Assembly (NCBI GenBank): GCA_000310025.1
Contig: FN649741.1
Coordinates: 1-40,951 of the forward strand
Length of the DNA stretch: 40,951 bases
Direction of reading: 5' to 3'
From: Ectocarpus siliculosus
Taxonomy: Eukaryota; Sar; Phaeophyceae; Ectocarpales; Ectocarpaceae
The notes below the pieces were generated by a model. That model saw only the letters and a program-made list of their open reading frames with translations, was not told the DNA's origin and made no database searches. Positions within the stretch are counted from its first letter, which is position 1. Each line of letters starts with the position of its first letter. Below, piece by piece: positions 21,261 through 31,164 of the stretch. Both the position numbers and the translations under genes were made by a program.

Positions 21261-22085
21261 TCACTGTATGCGGAGATATCACCGAAACACCATAGCGAGC
21301 GGTGGAAGGTGTATGTGTGACGAACGGCCGTTGCAGGGTCTCTTTTTTTCGGTCGATGACTCGGAAAAAAAAAAAAAAAAGGATGGACCAGCACCGCAAG
21401 AAGGGGGTCATCTTTCTTGTAGATCATTTTTTAGGTCGTCTCTTTTAGGGGGAAAAAGCTCTAATAAAAAAGACACTGTAACAAATGGCCTTTTAGCAAC
21501 ACATCCAAATTTCCTCTTTCTCTCTTTCTGACGGTTCTGCTTCTCTCGGTAGGGGCAACTTGCATCGCTCCATCTATATCCCGTCTACCACGGCCGAAGC
21601 GCCAAAACCTTGCCTGCTCGAGATTGTAATACCTTACACACGACACAGCGCAATGAATGGTACTTTACAAAAAACGTAGTCGATTCAACATCCCGCAAAA
21701 AAACTGAACATTGGGCGGGCCGAACGTTGGGGTGTGTTCATCGACCCATTACCCTAAAGAGTGTGCCTGGAGTACACTCTACGTTAACCATTGCCTTGGA
21801 ATCGCTCCATTTTGGGCGGTGGCGCGAAGCACCAAACTTTCTTATACATACTGTTGTTGCGGTTGTTATTGTTGTTGTTGCTGCAAGACTCCCAATATCA
21901 TTTCACTTCATGCAGCGCCAAGTAGACCCAAGGGTCGATCTATGTAGACCCACGCTGCCACTGAGCTACCGTAGGACAAGACCATTCATACCCTGAATAG
22001 CGAGCTGGTCTCGTGCATAAACATGCACCACGTACTACGTCATTGATTGCCGTGAACACCCCCCTCGAAGAAGATACTGTTGTTT

Positions 22086-22733
22086 TCTTTAGAATTGCTT
22101 CAATCATTCATTCGGTTTCTAGGCCACGTGCTGTGAAGAGAGATACGCAGGAACGCCCATCGTCTCTCCAGCCGCGTTGCCTGCGAGGAATGGCGTCAAC
22201 TCCTACATAACTATCTCTCTCCCCACAAACACTAGCAGCCGGGGGACTACGACTGCAAAGGCAGGAGTCCCGAAACTGACCAAGACCTCAAATGGTACAC
22301 TCCTTTCTAACACATCCGACTAGTTACCGAGTACGCCGAACTTGTTCCCCCACCTTCGAAAGAAGAGGGATGGGAGGGCGGGATTTTACTAGACTGCCCC
22401 CACTACGTTGTGCGGCTGCTGCTGTCCTTCCGTTTCTTCACCCGCTCTGCAGCTCCCACACGTTGCTCGACTATGCACAGAATGACAGCGAAGGCAAATG
22501 TTTTTGACACTCGTGACCCCAGGTTTCCCGACAGATAATGAAGCCTAATCTAATTCGACCATTACAACAAAATTAAACCCCGGTTTCCGAAGTGTCATTT
22601 TTATTATTATTTTCCACGAAGTCTGAAAGGTAACTCTCTGGCAAATAACGAGGGGGCGACACCGGTCGCTTCCCTCTCTCATCCAGAATCCAAGTTCCCT
22701 TTCACGTCAACTGGCTGGGCCTAACAAAATGTC
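22086..22733. other. 3' untranslated side of the DIRS-like element, no gene
   Basis: Sequence between the left insertion border and the recombinase gene. No ORF recognised. A TTATTA microsatellite lies near 22600. It should contain the element's 3' terminal repeats, which I could not match to the other end. Confidence 0.45.
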
Positions 22734-22773
22734 GTCTCAGTATACCGAGACCCCCAATGGTACTCTACCATTG
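22734..22773 (-). terminator. two adjacent hairpins after the recombinase stop
   Basis: 22734-22751 is a near-perfect palindrome (GTCTC and GAGAC around GTATAC). 22755-22773 is a perfect 8-bp stem with a 3-nt loop (CAATGGTA, CTC, TACCATTG). They lie 70-110 bp beyond the recombinase stop and could form a 3' processing or end structure of the element RNA. Function is inferred from position only. Confidence 0.35.
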
Positions 22774-22839
22774 ACATCCACCAACATCGACGTTTAGTGG
22801 GACGGCATTCTGTCTCCCTTGCCCGTACCTTCGTATATG

Positions 22840-23964
22840 CTAACCCTCCTTCTGCTCCTTCCATCCCTTTGCTAGTTTACGGGATACTATGTCTACGTCC
22901 ACCATATTGTTCCGAGTATATATCTTGTACGTACCGGACCCTTCCTTCCATCTACCCTCTCTCTGTATAATTCTATCCGGTACGTCTCCTCCCGCTGCCA
23001 ACGTGGTGGCGGCCCCGATCCTCAATGAATGCAAGCCAACCTGTCTCGGGTCGCCACCTACCTTCTCCACAATCTGGCGAAGGGCGCTAAGAGCTTTGGA
23101 ATATCCCCAAACCTTAACCGACCTGCTCCTACTGCAACGAAACGAGCACAGAGGGGAGTTCTCAGGCAAAGCCAGATGGCACGCCATCAATTCCACCAAC
23201 ACCGCCACGGCACCGCCACCGGCGCCAATCTGAGAACTCGGGCCTCGTGCGACATCGCGCACTCGTGTAACGTACGCCCCCATTTCCGACTGATCTCCCT
23301 TGTGGCCACGAAACCGAACCCGGACACCCGTAGCCTTGTGCCAGTGCAACGGGGTTAACACGTGCTCCCCGTCGAAAAACTCGACGTCGCTCCGCCGCAA
23401 ACAATGCACCTGGTGGCAGTGTCCCGACATCGTGGCAAAAATCTCATCCGAACGCGCCACCAGAAAATACGACAACGCCAAGCATAGCCATAGGACCCGA
23501 CCGCCCGTCCCCCACAACGCCGTTAGCTGCTGGCCCTCCAGCAGCGTCTCCCACGAGACGGGAACACGACTCCGACGTTTCGTACCCACTCGAACGTGGG
23601 CACGCGCAACACCCAACAAACTCCGTTTAATGAGAGGCGTACTGGTCGGCAACTCGACCTGCCTATCGACTCGATGAAAATACTGTACAGCGGCGAGCTT
23701 GCCGGAAATGGTCGGTGCAACGTTACCCTTATCCGCACAACACCACGCCACAAACTCCATGAGTGCTTGTCCCAGTACCGCATCGTCCGCCTCTCCCGAG
23801 AGGTACTCCGACGCGCCAATTAACCCGCGAAAATCACACCAAGCCCGCCAACCCGACAGGTAAGTTCTTCTAGACGACTGCGCAACTGACTCGCGGACGT
23901 ACTCGCGGCTAAGACGCCGGTACAAAGATCGGCGACCTCCGGGTCCAAGACCTGTTGGCGCCAC
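22840..23964 (-). CDS. tyrosine recombinase of DIRS-like retrotransposon
   Basis: An intact ORF of 374 residues. The catalytic set of the phage-integrase (tyrosine recombinase) fold is visible: Arg171 in VARSDEIFA, His312 and Arg315 in LHSLRIGAATTLAAGG, Arg338-Trp339 in REGRW, and a nucleophile Tyr at 346 or 349 (TYKIYTRNN). The N-terminal 110 residues fit the SAM-like core-binding domain (SRRTYLSGWRAWCDF, then a helix-rich part). In DIRS-type elements this enzyme inserts a circular cDNA without staggered cuts, which explains the lack of an integrase gene and of target duplications. It overlaps the end of the RNase H ORF by 145 bp in another frame, as is typical. The first ATG at 23964 is taken as start; the overlap makes re-initiation or frameshifting possible. 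No damage is seen, so it may be functional. Confidence 0.92.
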   Translation of the reverse strand: MAPTGLGPGGRRSLYRRLSREYVRESVAQSSRRTYLSGWRAWCDFRGLIGASEYLSGEADDAVLGQALMEFVAWCCADKGNVAPTISGKLAAVQYFHRVDRQVELPTSTPLIKRSLLGVARAHVRVGTKRRSRVPVSWETLLEGQQLTALWGTGGRVLWLCLALSYFLVARSDEIFATMSGHCHQVHCLRRSDVEFFDGEHVLTPLHWHKATGVRVRFRGHKGDQSEMGAYVTRVRDVARGPSSQIGAGGGAVAVLVELMACHLALPENSPLCSFRCSRSRSVKVWGYSKALSALRQIVEKVGGDPRQVGLHSLRIGAATTLAAGGDVPDRIIQREGRWKEGSGTYKIYTRNNMVDVDIVSRKLAKGWKEQKEG

Positions 23965-24983
23965 GCGACATTGGGACGGGACAGGCGAAGGTGTGCGTCA
24001 ATGGTCTCAGGCTCCCATCGTGAAATACCGTCTGCAATCGTGTTATCGACACCCTTCACATGAGCCGCCTCAAAGCACCACCCACTACCCATCTCCAAAC
24101 AACCGAGCATACGCATAAGTGCCCCCGAGCGGGGCTCGCGGCCCCCCCGACCCTTGTTCACCCAAGCCACACTCGATGAGTCGTCGCCCATCATACGGAT
24201 GCTATTGCGAGCGTACGCCGGCCTCATGCCCGATTGCACAATAAACACCCAGGCGCCAACCACCATCGCGAGGAGTTCGAGAGTGTTGATGCTCAAATCA
24301 TCGCGCACCTCAGCCTGCTGGCGAAACCGCCCCCGCACGTCCTGACTGAATTCGAAACGCCACCAGACTCCCGAACGGAATTCAGCATGCAAGAAATACC
24401 CCCCCATGGCATCACCAGATGCATCTGACCACAAAAGACATGAATATGGTTGGTCGAAAAAACAAACAAGAGGGGCTGTTAACACCCGCGACGGCGACCC
24501 CAAGCCCCCGTCTACCATCAGACGCCAAAACTGCATATCCGCATGAAACTCGGGACCTATCCGTGTCCGCTCCTGCCCCCGGGCTGTCAATGGCACCGGT
24601 GGGAGTCCCAACTGGTTAAGCATACGGCGAACAAAATATTTACCAGGCCGCACGACTTCACATATATGCAACAGCGAACCAATCACCCCCCGCAACTCGG
24701 ACTCAGAAGCACAGTGGCGCGTGGGGGGCCACTCGCTGATGGTCGCCCGCAAACGTGCCAGCTTGTCTGTGGGAACCGAAATCGTCATAGCTACTGTATC
24801 AATGTCCCACCCTAACACACACAATCGTGTTTGCCACGAAGAGAGTTTATGCGGAGACAACAGGGGGGGGGTCCCCAGGTCCTCGCGTGCCAAACACACG
24901 GAAATGGTCCGATGCACACGACGCGGACGCCACTTTACACCGTGCGCCAGTCGGAGTCCACATGACTTCGACAAGGATACCAT
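23820..24983 (-). CDS. RT thumb/connection and RNase H part of DIRS-like pol
   Basis: An ORF of 387 codons whose first 35 or so are probably not translated as such, because the true frame enters from the RT ORF upstream. From about residue 36 (EDLGTPPLLSPHKLSSW) it continues the RT, with VLGWDIDT as the usual post-palm motif. RNase H follows with its acidic residues: D187 (WSDASGDAMGGYF), E235 (NTLELLAM), D267/D268 (GDDSSSVAWVN) and the NTIADGISR end motif near 313-322. RNase H removes the RNA strand during cDNA synthesis. It overlaps the RT ORF by 137 bp; the two frames can be joined at a run of nine C (minus strand) near 24862-24870. It also overlaps the recombinase gene by 145 bp. No internal stops. 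Confidence 0.88.
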   Translation of the reverse strand: MVSLSKSCGLRLAHGVKWRPRRVHRTISVCLAREDLGTPPLLSPHKLSSWQTRLCVLGWDIDTVAMTISVPTDKLARLRATISEWPPTRHCASESELRGVIGSLLHICEVVRPGKYFVRRMLNQLGLPPVPLTARGQERTRIGPEFHADMQFWRLMVDGGLGSPSRVLTAPLVCFFDQPYSCLLWSDASGDAMGGYFLHAEFRSGVWWRFEFSQDVRGRFRQQAEVRDDLSINTLELLAMVVGAWVFIVQSGMRPAYARNSIRMMGDDSSSVAWVNKGRGGREPRSGALMRMLGCLEMGSGWCFEAAHVKGVDNTIADGISRWEPETIDAHLRLSRPNVAWRQQVLDPEVADLCTGVLAASTSASQLRSRLEELTCRVGGLGVIFAG

Positions 24984-25845
24984 CGTCTACATAAAACTTC
25001 ACGAAAAACGAGTCGGAACGACCGCCGCCTGAACCGGGAGGAATGCGACACCCAGGGGGAAAGGGGGGTGGTGTCTCTCGTGCGCTAGGTAAGGGGACCT
25101 CAACATGGTCCGTGGCTCTAAGTCCTAGCTCGGTAACGACGGCATTAGCCAACGACGTGTGATTGTGAGAGTGTTCCAACGCGGCAGTCATGACACAAAA
25201 ATTGCCAGGTGAATTGCACCACCCAAACACCAAGCGCCGATCTACCACGACAAAGTCTCCAAACGAGTAACCAAACACGGTAGCTCCCGACCATTGGACC
25301 GCTACCTGCCGAAACGCGTCAGTAACGTCAATCTTGCTTAACACGATACGGGCCGACGGGCCGTACTTCTTCCGCAGCCACAAAATGCGCCACACAACGT
25401 CCCGCAACACGTTACCTAACGCGACCTTCGGCGCGGCCTCCGAATCCGTATCGGCATTGACACTACGTGACGGGGGAGAGCATTCAAACGTCAAGTCATG
25501 GATAATTCGAGTTTTGGTGGGCGACACGACCACGCCCAACGGGGACAACCGCAGCCCCGGAATCAAGTCTGCGGCGTCCCGCGGGAACACAAACGCCCGC
25601 CCGAACCGCACGTCATCAAACACTTTTCTGAGAATGGTGTCGGAGTGTGTGGCTACACTACGGTGGTTACCATACGACAGCGCCTTCCGAATGTCAGAAT
25701 ATCCACACACAGGCACGACGGCACCACGCTCGACAATAGCGGCGACGGTCTCTGTTTGAGGAAACCCCTTCATGCGTCCAAACCAAAACCGAATAAAATC
25801 AGGCCGCACCCGCGGCACTCCAATGCCGTTTTCGATGGCTTGCAT
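24847..25845 (-). CDS. reverse transcriptase of DIRS-like pol
   Basis: An ORF of 332 residues with the RT signature in order: SPLGVVVSPTKTRIIHDLTF at about 101-120, motif A KIDVTDAFR with D173, motif B FGWCNSPGNF at about 207-216, and motif C FYVDDGILVEV with the YVDD box at 285-288. The polymerase copies the element RNA into cDNA. After VFGTRGPGDPP the frame runs over a nine-C homopolymer and ends within a few codons, while the continuing RT/RNase H sequence is in another frame. A one-base change in the homopolymer, either real, an assembly error or a programmed shift, explains this. The ATG at 25845 follows about 120 bp of stop-rich sequence after a short ORF at 25960-25900, so pol appears to be translated separately from Gag. 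Confidence 0.93.
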   Translation of the reverse strand: MQAIENGIGVPRVRPDFIRFWFGRMKGFPQTETVAAIVERGAVVPVCGYSDIRKALSYGNHRSVATHSDTILRKVFDDVRFGRAFVFPRDAADLIPGLRLSPLGVVVSPTKTRIIHDLTFECSPPSRSVNADTDSEAAPKVALGNVLRDVVWRILWLRKKYGPSARIVLSKIDVTDAFRQVAVQWSGATVFGYSFGDFVVVDRRLVFGWCNSPGNFCVMTAALEHSHNHTSLANAVVTELGLRATDHVEVPLPSARETPPPFPPGCRIPPGSGGGRSDSFFVKFYVDDGILVEVMWTPTGARCKVASASCASDHFRVFGTRGPGDPPPVVSA

Positions 25846-26127
25846 GCACGAAAAACGTCCCCCGTGCCTACGTAAAAACCTAAAGCATTTTACCGCGATC
25901 TACGCAAGTATAGTAGCACGTGGCGTTCCCTGCTCGACGTTCTGAGACATATCATGTACCATGGAAACAATACGCCGAACGTCACTGCAATCTAAAGTAC
26001 CAACCCCACCTCGGGTCAACGCAGTAGCCGCCCTCGGTCGCAGGAGGTTCGTGCCCGAGCCCGAGACCACGCCCCCAACGACATCTAAAGACGGCCCTCC
26101 CCCCCCCGGGGGGCAGGGCCCGCGCCC

Positions 26128-27550
26128 CTATTCGTCGGTATCGCCCCCCGCGCCGCTGCCGCCGCCGCCACCGCCTTTCGTGCTCCCGCGAGTCTTCGGA
26201 CCGCCCACCACCGCCTTGGCCCGTTTCGCCGTGGGGGCGGCAGCGGGAGCTACGGCGGCGTCGGCGGTGGCTGGGGTACCGTGCGAATCGCCGTCGTCGG
26301 AGTGCCCACCAGGGTCGCCCCCTCCTTTGCCACCCTCCCTGCCAGCCTTCCGTTTCGCCACATGCTGGAATTTGCACTTCTCTCCATACCGGCAGAACCC
26401 CTTCCGAGTAAACTGGTAGCACGTCCCTTGCTGCTTGGTGGGACTGCCCGCCCCCGCGGCACCCGCCGCGGCGGCCGATGATCGGCCGGACTTGCCCTGT
26501 ACCATGGAATTGATCAGCCCTCCCGACCGGAGATACGCCGTAAACTTGGGAAACGCTGGGAGGGGGGCGGCCGGCAGAGCCTCAGACGGCGGAGGTAGAA
26601 CGTGGCGCCGCTGCATCTCGTCCGAAAACAGCTGCACGTCACGTACGTACGATTCCATATCCTTACCGAGGAACGTCAAAATGATGTCTCGGTTGTGTTG
26701 CTCTTGTATGGCGGCGTAATTCTCGCGAGCGTGACGCTCCACCGCACCGATGACCATCTTGAACGCATGGTCGATACCATCCACCCGCGCCCGCGAAGCC
26801 GCCGCTGCCCTCGCGTCGTCGGCTATCCCCCGGCGGGCTATGGTGATGAAAGCCCCGGCCATGAGGGACAAGTGCGTGGCAATGGGGAGGCGACCCCCGC
26901 CCGCACCCCGCGGCGTGAAGGCAACCACGTCGAAACCACGAAAGAAAAGAAGCATGTCGGCCACCGCCGCCGTGACCTCGACGCCGTCGTACATGAGCCC
27001 TTGCAGGCTCTGCTTCTCGATTTTTGGTGGAAAACATCCCATCACCACCCACCACATGCGGGTGTGCGACAAACTCCACGCAGTCACCCGCTGGTCCATG
27101 ATCACCTTTTCCATCCGTCGTGGATCATGCCACACCCCGGCGCCGCCCCCGTACGTACCGGGACCCATGGGCGAGCCGCCCGCTGCCCACCGGGACGCCG
27201 TCGCGGGGGTGAAGCCCAAACCGCTCCCGCCGCCCCCCCAACCAACGTCTGGCTGCAACTCGGGGCGTGGACCAACGGGATGCGGCCCGTAGGCGGACGA
27301 GGAGCTGTGCGCCCCCGCGCCCCCATACATCGGCGCCGGCGCAACCCCGGCAGCACCCGCCCGCCGCCGACCCGTCGCTCCGAGCGCGTACGGCCGCCAG
27401 CACCTCCTCGAACCTCGCCGCCATGTCGGCTTTGAGGTCCTCAACCGACGCGCTAATAATGGCCCGTTCATTAGCGCTGTCCTGCCTCTCCGCCTCGTAC
27501 TCCTCGCGGCCAATCACGGACTCATCCGAGGCGTCCCCGTCCCTACTCAT
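26128..27550 (-). CDS. Gag-like protein of DIRS-like element, one frame change
   Basis: The main ORF (27513-26128, 461 codons) has a Gly/Ala-rich start, a helix-rich middle (about 150-300) and a CCCH zinc finger: C365, C374, C380, H384 (CX8CX5CX3H), followed by basic and Gly-rich sequence. A finger of this place and type suggests RNA binding, like the Gag of other retroelements. The natural N-terminus seems to lie in a different frame, starting at 27550 (MSRDGDASDESVIGREEYEA), an acidic, helix-forming segment that runs to about 27370. There the GC-rich sequence CGGCGGCGGGCGGG would allow the shift. Either an indel has broken the gene or the assembly missed a base in this GGC-rich tract. The first 45 or so codons of the main ORF are then out-of-frame sequence. 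Confidence 0.75.
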
Positions 27551-27869
27551 ACCTCCGTCCCCCGACGACGGGCCCCCGATGACCGATCAATATCCTGATC
27601 ATAGGCGAACAAGTGGGTATGACGACGCAAGGACAAATAATATATGGGGAACGTCAGAACGATGACGCAGTAAACGCGTCACGGTATGCACCTGCCTACC
27701 AACACGCGTGGATGACTAACGAAGCATGCATATCTGTGGCACCCGCCACTGTCACATGTACATAGTGCCACCCCTTGATCCACACACCGGTGCGAACGAT
27801 GCACCACCCAAAGTCCACACCCCGGGTGTTTTGGGTTGGTTTGTGTGCCGTGTGTCTTTCCACCAAATT

Positions 27870-28610
27870 ATTTGGTTCCACCGATTTGTCCATGCACGGA
27901 ATCCACATTTGGGCGCGCACAACCGGCCCTTGCCACATATGGTATGTGTCCTGACGACCTCGTATCGTCTCGCAGTCGCACCAGCGACCTACATGCCATA
28001 CGCCCGGCGTGCGGTTCCTGACCATTACGGATCATCTTCAATGTCCGCCTGGGTCTACCATCAATAGGCCGTGAGCCGGCAACCATACGCTCCAGCGCAA
28101 CCAGCTCTTTATCTATTGACTTCTTCCGTTGATCGTGCCGTTCCACCGATTATTCCCAGCACCGCGATCCACCGTCGCGCGTGCACAACCGGCCCATGTA
28201 AGATTCCGTATGTGTCATGACGGCCGCACGCCGTTACACAGGCGCACCAGCGCCTACATGCCATACATCTTGCTGTTGGCTCCTGATCACCACGACTCAT
28301 CACATGACGAGACGCCACCATCAATAGGCCGCGAGCCGGCACCATACGCTCCAGCGCAACCAGCTCCATATCTATTGATTGTTCTTTGTTTATCGTGCCG
28401 TTCCACCGATTATTCCCCGCACGACTACCCACATTCGTGCGTGCCCAACCGGCCCATGTAAGATTCCGTATGTATGTGCCATGACGGCCTCATGCCGTCC
28501 ACATTCGCACCAGCGACCTACATGCCATACATCTTGCGTTCGGCCCCTGATAACTACGACCCATCATCGATTAGTCGTTATCATGTCCAACGATCGGTCA
28601 TCGTACTCTT
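27870..28610. repeat. three tandem units of about 262 bp upstream of Gag
   Basis: Units begin at GTTCCACCGATT near 27873, 28139 and 28400 and share many blocks, such as ACAACCGGCCC, CACCAGCG, CTACATGCCATAC, CCATCAATAGGCCG and CATACGCTCCAGCGCAACCAG. They lie 320 bp upstream of the DIRS-like Gag start on the transcribed strand. Tandem repeats in this place could be promoter or leader units of the element. Not coding. Confidence 0.82.
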
Positions 28611-29990
28611 CTCATCCGGTCCACATTGACTTCTGGAAAACCTCGTGGGAAAAAAAAAACCCGTCCATCAAGTGTACACGACATGGCAAGCAGCAATAAC
28701 AACCGAAATAGATTTGTTTTTGTGTGTGGGTTTGGCACTGGGTTTGGACGGCAGTTTTGTGTGTCACCAATCCACCACCCTTGTCGCACTGCGACAAACA
28801 CCCCAGACGACGTGTCTCGTCTCGCGATCAGTATTTCTGATAATCACACCATAGTGTCTCTGACACTACGACCGGGAAGCACAACGCGTTTTCGATGCGG
28901 TCCTGTCTTTCGCATCATTCTCATAGTCGATGCGTTGAAGTTTAAAAATTGGAACCGCAGTCACATCATAACCGCACGCAGCACCCCGAATTCCACCTTC
29001 GGCACGGTGCCCTGTAATGCGACACCCATAACCGGCCGCGGCGCCTCTCCCGCGCACACCAGCACACGCACCGCGGCCACCTAACCACATTGTCGGTGAG
29101 ACATAAATATATGCTGTATGCATACATAGGAACGCGAACACGCGCTCGTACCGCTCTATGTGACCATTACTCAGCACACCAGAAGTGATCGGGTGCTTCG
29201 GACATGCTCGATGATATCTGCTGTCGCATGATGCAACTCGGCCGGTACCCCGCGCAAGCGAACGACATCGAGGGAGTCGCGGCGCCTACCGCATGCACAC
29301 CCGCGCACACCCCGCGGTCACACCAGTAACCGGTGGCTTCTTTCTTCGGACTCGCTTGCCGAACACGCCCAACAGCAGTCAACAACATCGATACAGCATG
29401 CCCACACCCGCCCGCCACTTCACATATGGCACGTGAATCCTTACAGCCTCGGCCCCCGTGTGCCGTATACAATAACAACATTTGTCATTGTGTGCCCTAA
29501 CTGCTGTCTGCGAAAGCCAGCTCTCGCTGTGATGCTGCTGGGATAACACGCCACATCACAGTCAGTCGCACGTACCAAGCGAAGTCGATGTGTTCCAGTC
29601 TCGACGTAGCGACTCCTCCCGCCCAGCGGTAGTGGCCTCCGCCCCGTCGGAAAAGACGACAACACTAGCTCCCGCAGCAGAATGTCCTAAACCAGCAGCT
29701 GGCAGAGTGTTGTCCAATCGTACGTCTAGCAGTCCCTGTGCTCCAGCACTGCTGATGCTCCAACGTGATCGAGCGCAAACGGAATGTCCTGCGGGCAGCT
29801 GCCTTATCTCGGTGCGCATGCCTCCTCTCCTGCAAGCACGCAGACATACTCTTTGCCATATAGTATAAATGCCCACTCCTTCTACCAACTCCAATAAACA
29901 CCAATTTCAGACTCCTCCCCCCTTTGGTAGGATCCATCTGAAATATTCGCTTTATTCGTTCTGCTCGACGAATAAACTTTCCTTCTATGG
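28611..29990. other. no gene recognised; right part of the insertion
   Basis: ORFs up to 152 codons overlap on both strands without recognisable content. On the plus strand a TATAAAT at about 29864 and an AATAAA at about 29895 lie close together, which could be part of a promoter or LTR. I could not find a second copy that would support this. Confidence 0.4.
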
Positions 29991-31164
29991 TTATTGTAAG
30001 GCTTCCAACAAGGTATTTGTATACAATTCCTATATATACTATTCCATTTCATGCAGCGCCAATCAAGTAGACCCAAGGGCCGATCTCCGTGGAAGCCCAT
30101 GACAAAGTCGCAATCTACACCCACAAGGCTACTGGGCCAGCGTAGGACAAGGGCATCCATACTCTGAGCAGCAAGTTGATAGATATGAACTTCAGGAGGG
30201 AACGGGGGACGCCTTCAATGCTCTCCGAGGGTGTGCTACTATATACACTGTATATATATGTCCTGTTTCTGACAAAATGGGTCACATCCGTTGGGCCTGT
30301 TGGCGGCGCACGCTATTTACAATAGTTGCCGCACTGTTTCACACGAAGGTACAACTGCAAACACTGGAGGATACATGTAACAAAGCGTCTACACAATCCA
30401 TATACACGCGCTTATGCTGAGAATACTTCCACAAGAACACGTTAAAAAAGGTCGACCAACTCCAGGGGTGAGAGAGCACCTCATATCCACCTCGCTTCCC
30501 ATTGAACACATCAATCAATTCAGTGTGCTACGCGCGCGCCGAAATGTACAGCCTGCCCTGACAGTGGAACACTGCGCGTCGTTCCTCGCATGCCCCACCG
30601 GTAGTCTTCTACGACTCCCGAGTGCTTCTTTGACGCTTGTACAGGAGACTATGCATGCTGGGAGGCTGAATATGGAAGGGGACGTATTGTCCAGATCCAT
30701 GAACTGCACCGGTTGAAGCAGCAAAGGCTAGGCAACCTGCTCGGCCACACATGCGGGGGTGCATGACGGGGAATAGCAGGGCCAGGACACTCAACAAAGC
30801 ATCGTCTTGCCGGTACAAGTGTCGGAGCATTAATTGCTTAATCGATGGTATAACTTGGAAACTCGCTTCTTGGATTCTCTCGCTTGAGTTGTCAAGGAGT
30901 GGTGCAGAATCATTTTCGGGGCAGTTGTCATGGTTCGAACAAAGCTCGAAATTTCTACGTTTCCAGCTTTCTGCGTAATCAAGGACTCCACACCACATGC
31001 AGTGTTATTCATCCGTGACAAGCAGATGTTCGTAGTATTCCAATGTTCCGCTCACGGCACCCAGAGAAAGGGTTCTCCTCCAGTGGCCGACTTCACCTCA
31101 CCTGCAGACCAGACACTGCCGCCGAGTGTTCTACATCGACTGGCAACGCGCGCAAGGCACCACT

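Larger units (their letters stand above)
19868..21482. mobile_element. 1.6-kb insertion of unknown type
   Basis: Present in unit B and absent from unit A, where CCTGACAGCAGTTG is followed at once by GGCAACACGTCC. Near both ends there is a diverged direct repeat of about 40 bp (19950-19990 and 21437-21478; pattern GTCT, then AGGG, then AAAAAG, ending AAAAAAGACA), which could be very short terminal repeats. Inside are 84-bp direct repeats and a tandem array of about 220-bp units. No coding domain is recognised. The longest ORF (20884-21531, plus) changes frame between array units, so I do not call it a gene. Confidence 0.55.
19365..22085. repeat. duplication unit B, left part
   Basis: Matches 13610-14560 of unit A, including the 12-bp palindrome CCCGCTAGCGGG. 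The match is interrupted by the insertion at about 19868-21482 and is cut off at about 22085 by the DIRS-containing insertion, resuming at 29991. It holds no gene that I can support. Confidence 0.82.
22086..29990 (-). mobile_element. 7.9-kb insertion holding a DIRS-like (tyrosine recombinase) retrotransposon
   Basis: Unit A shows the uninterrupted sequence: the GAAGATATTTC to TAAGGCTTCC region at 14545-14590. In unit B the left half stops near 22085 and the right half resumes near 29991. The coding part (minus strand) is Gag, reverse transcriptase, RNase H, then tyrosine recombinase, with no integrase or protease, the order of DIRS/PAT/Ngaro elements. I could not find inverted terminal or split direct repeats by eye. 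The region upstream of Gag holds a tandem array, and the sequence from 28611 to 29990 may belong to the element or to a second insertion. Exact ends are therefore uncertain. Confidence 0.75.

Noticed and set aside
26602-27435. 277-codon plus-strand ORF
   Set aside because: Antisense to the DIRS-like Gag in GC-rich DNA; the minus strand carries the zinc finger.
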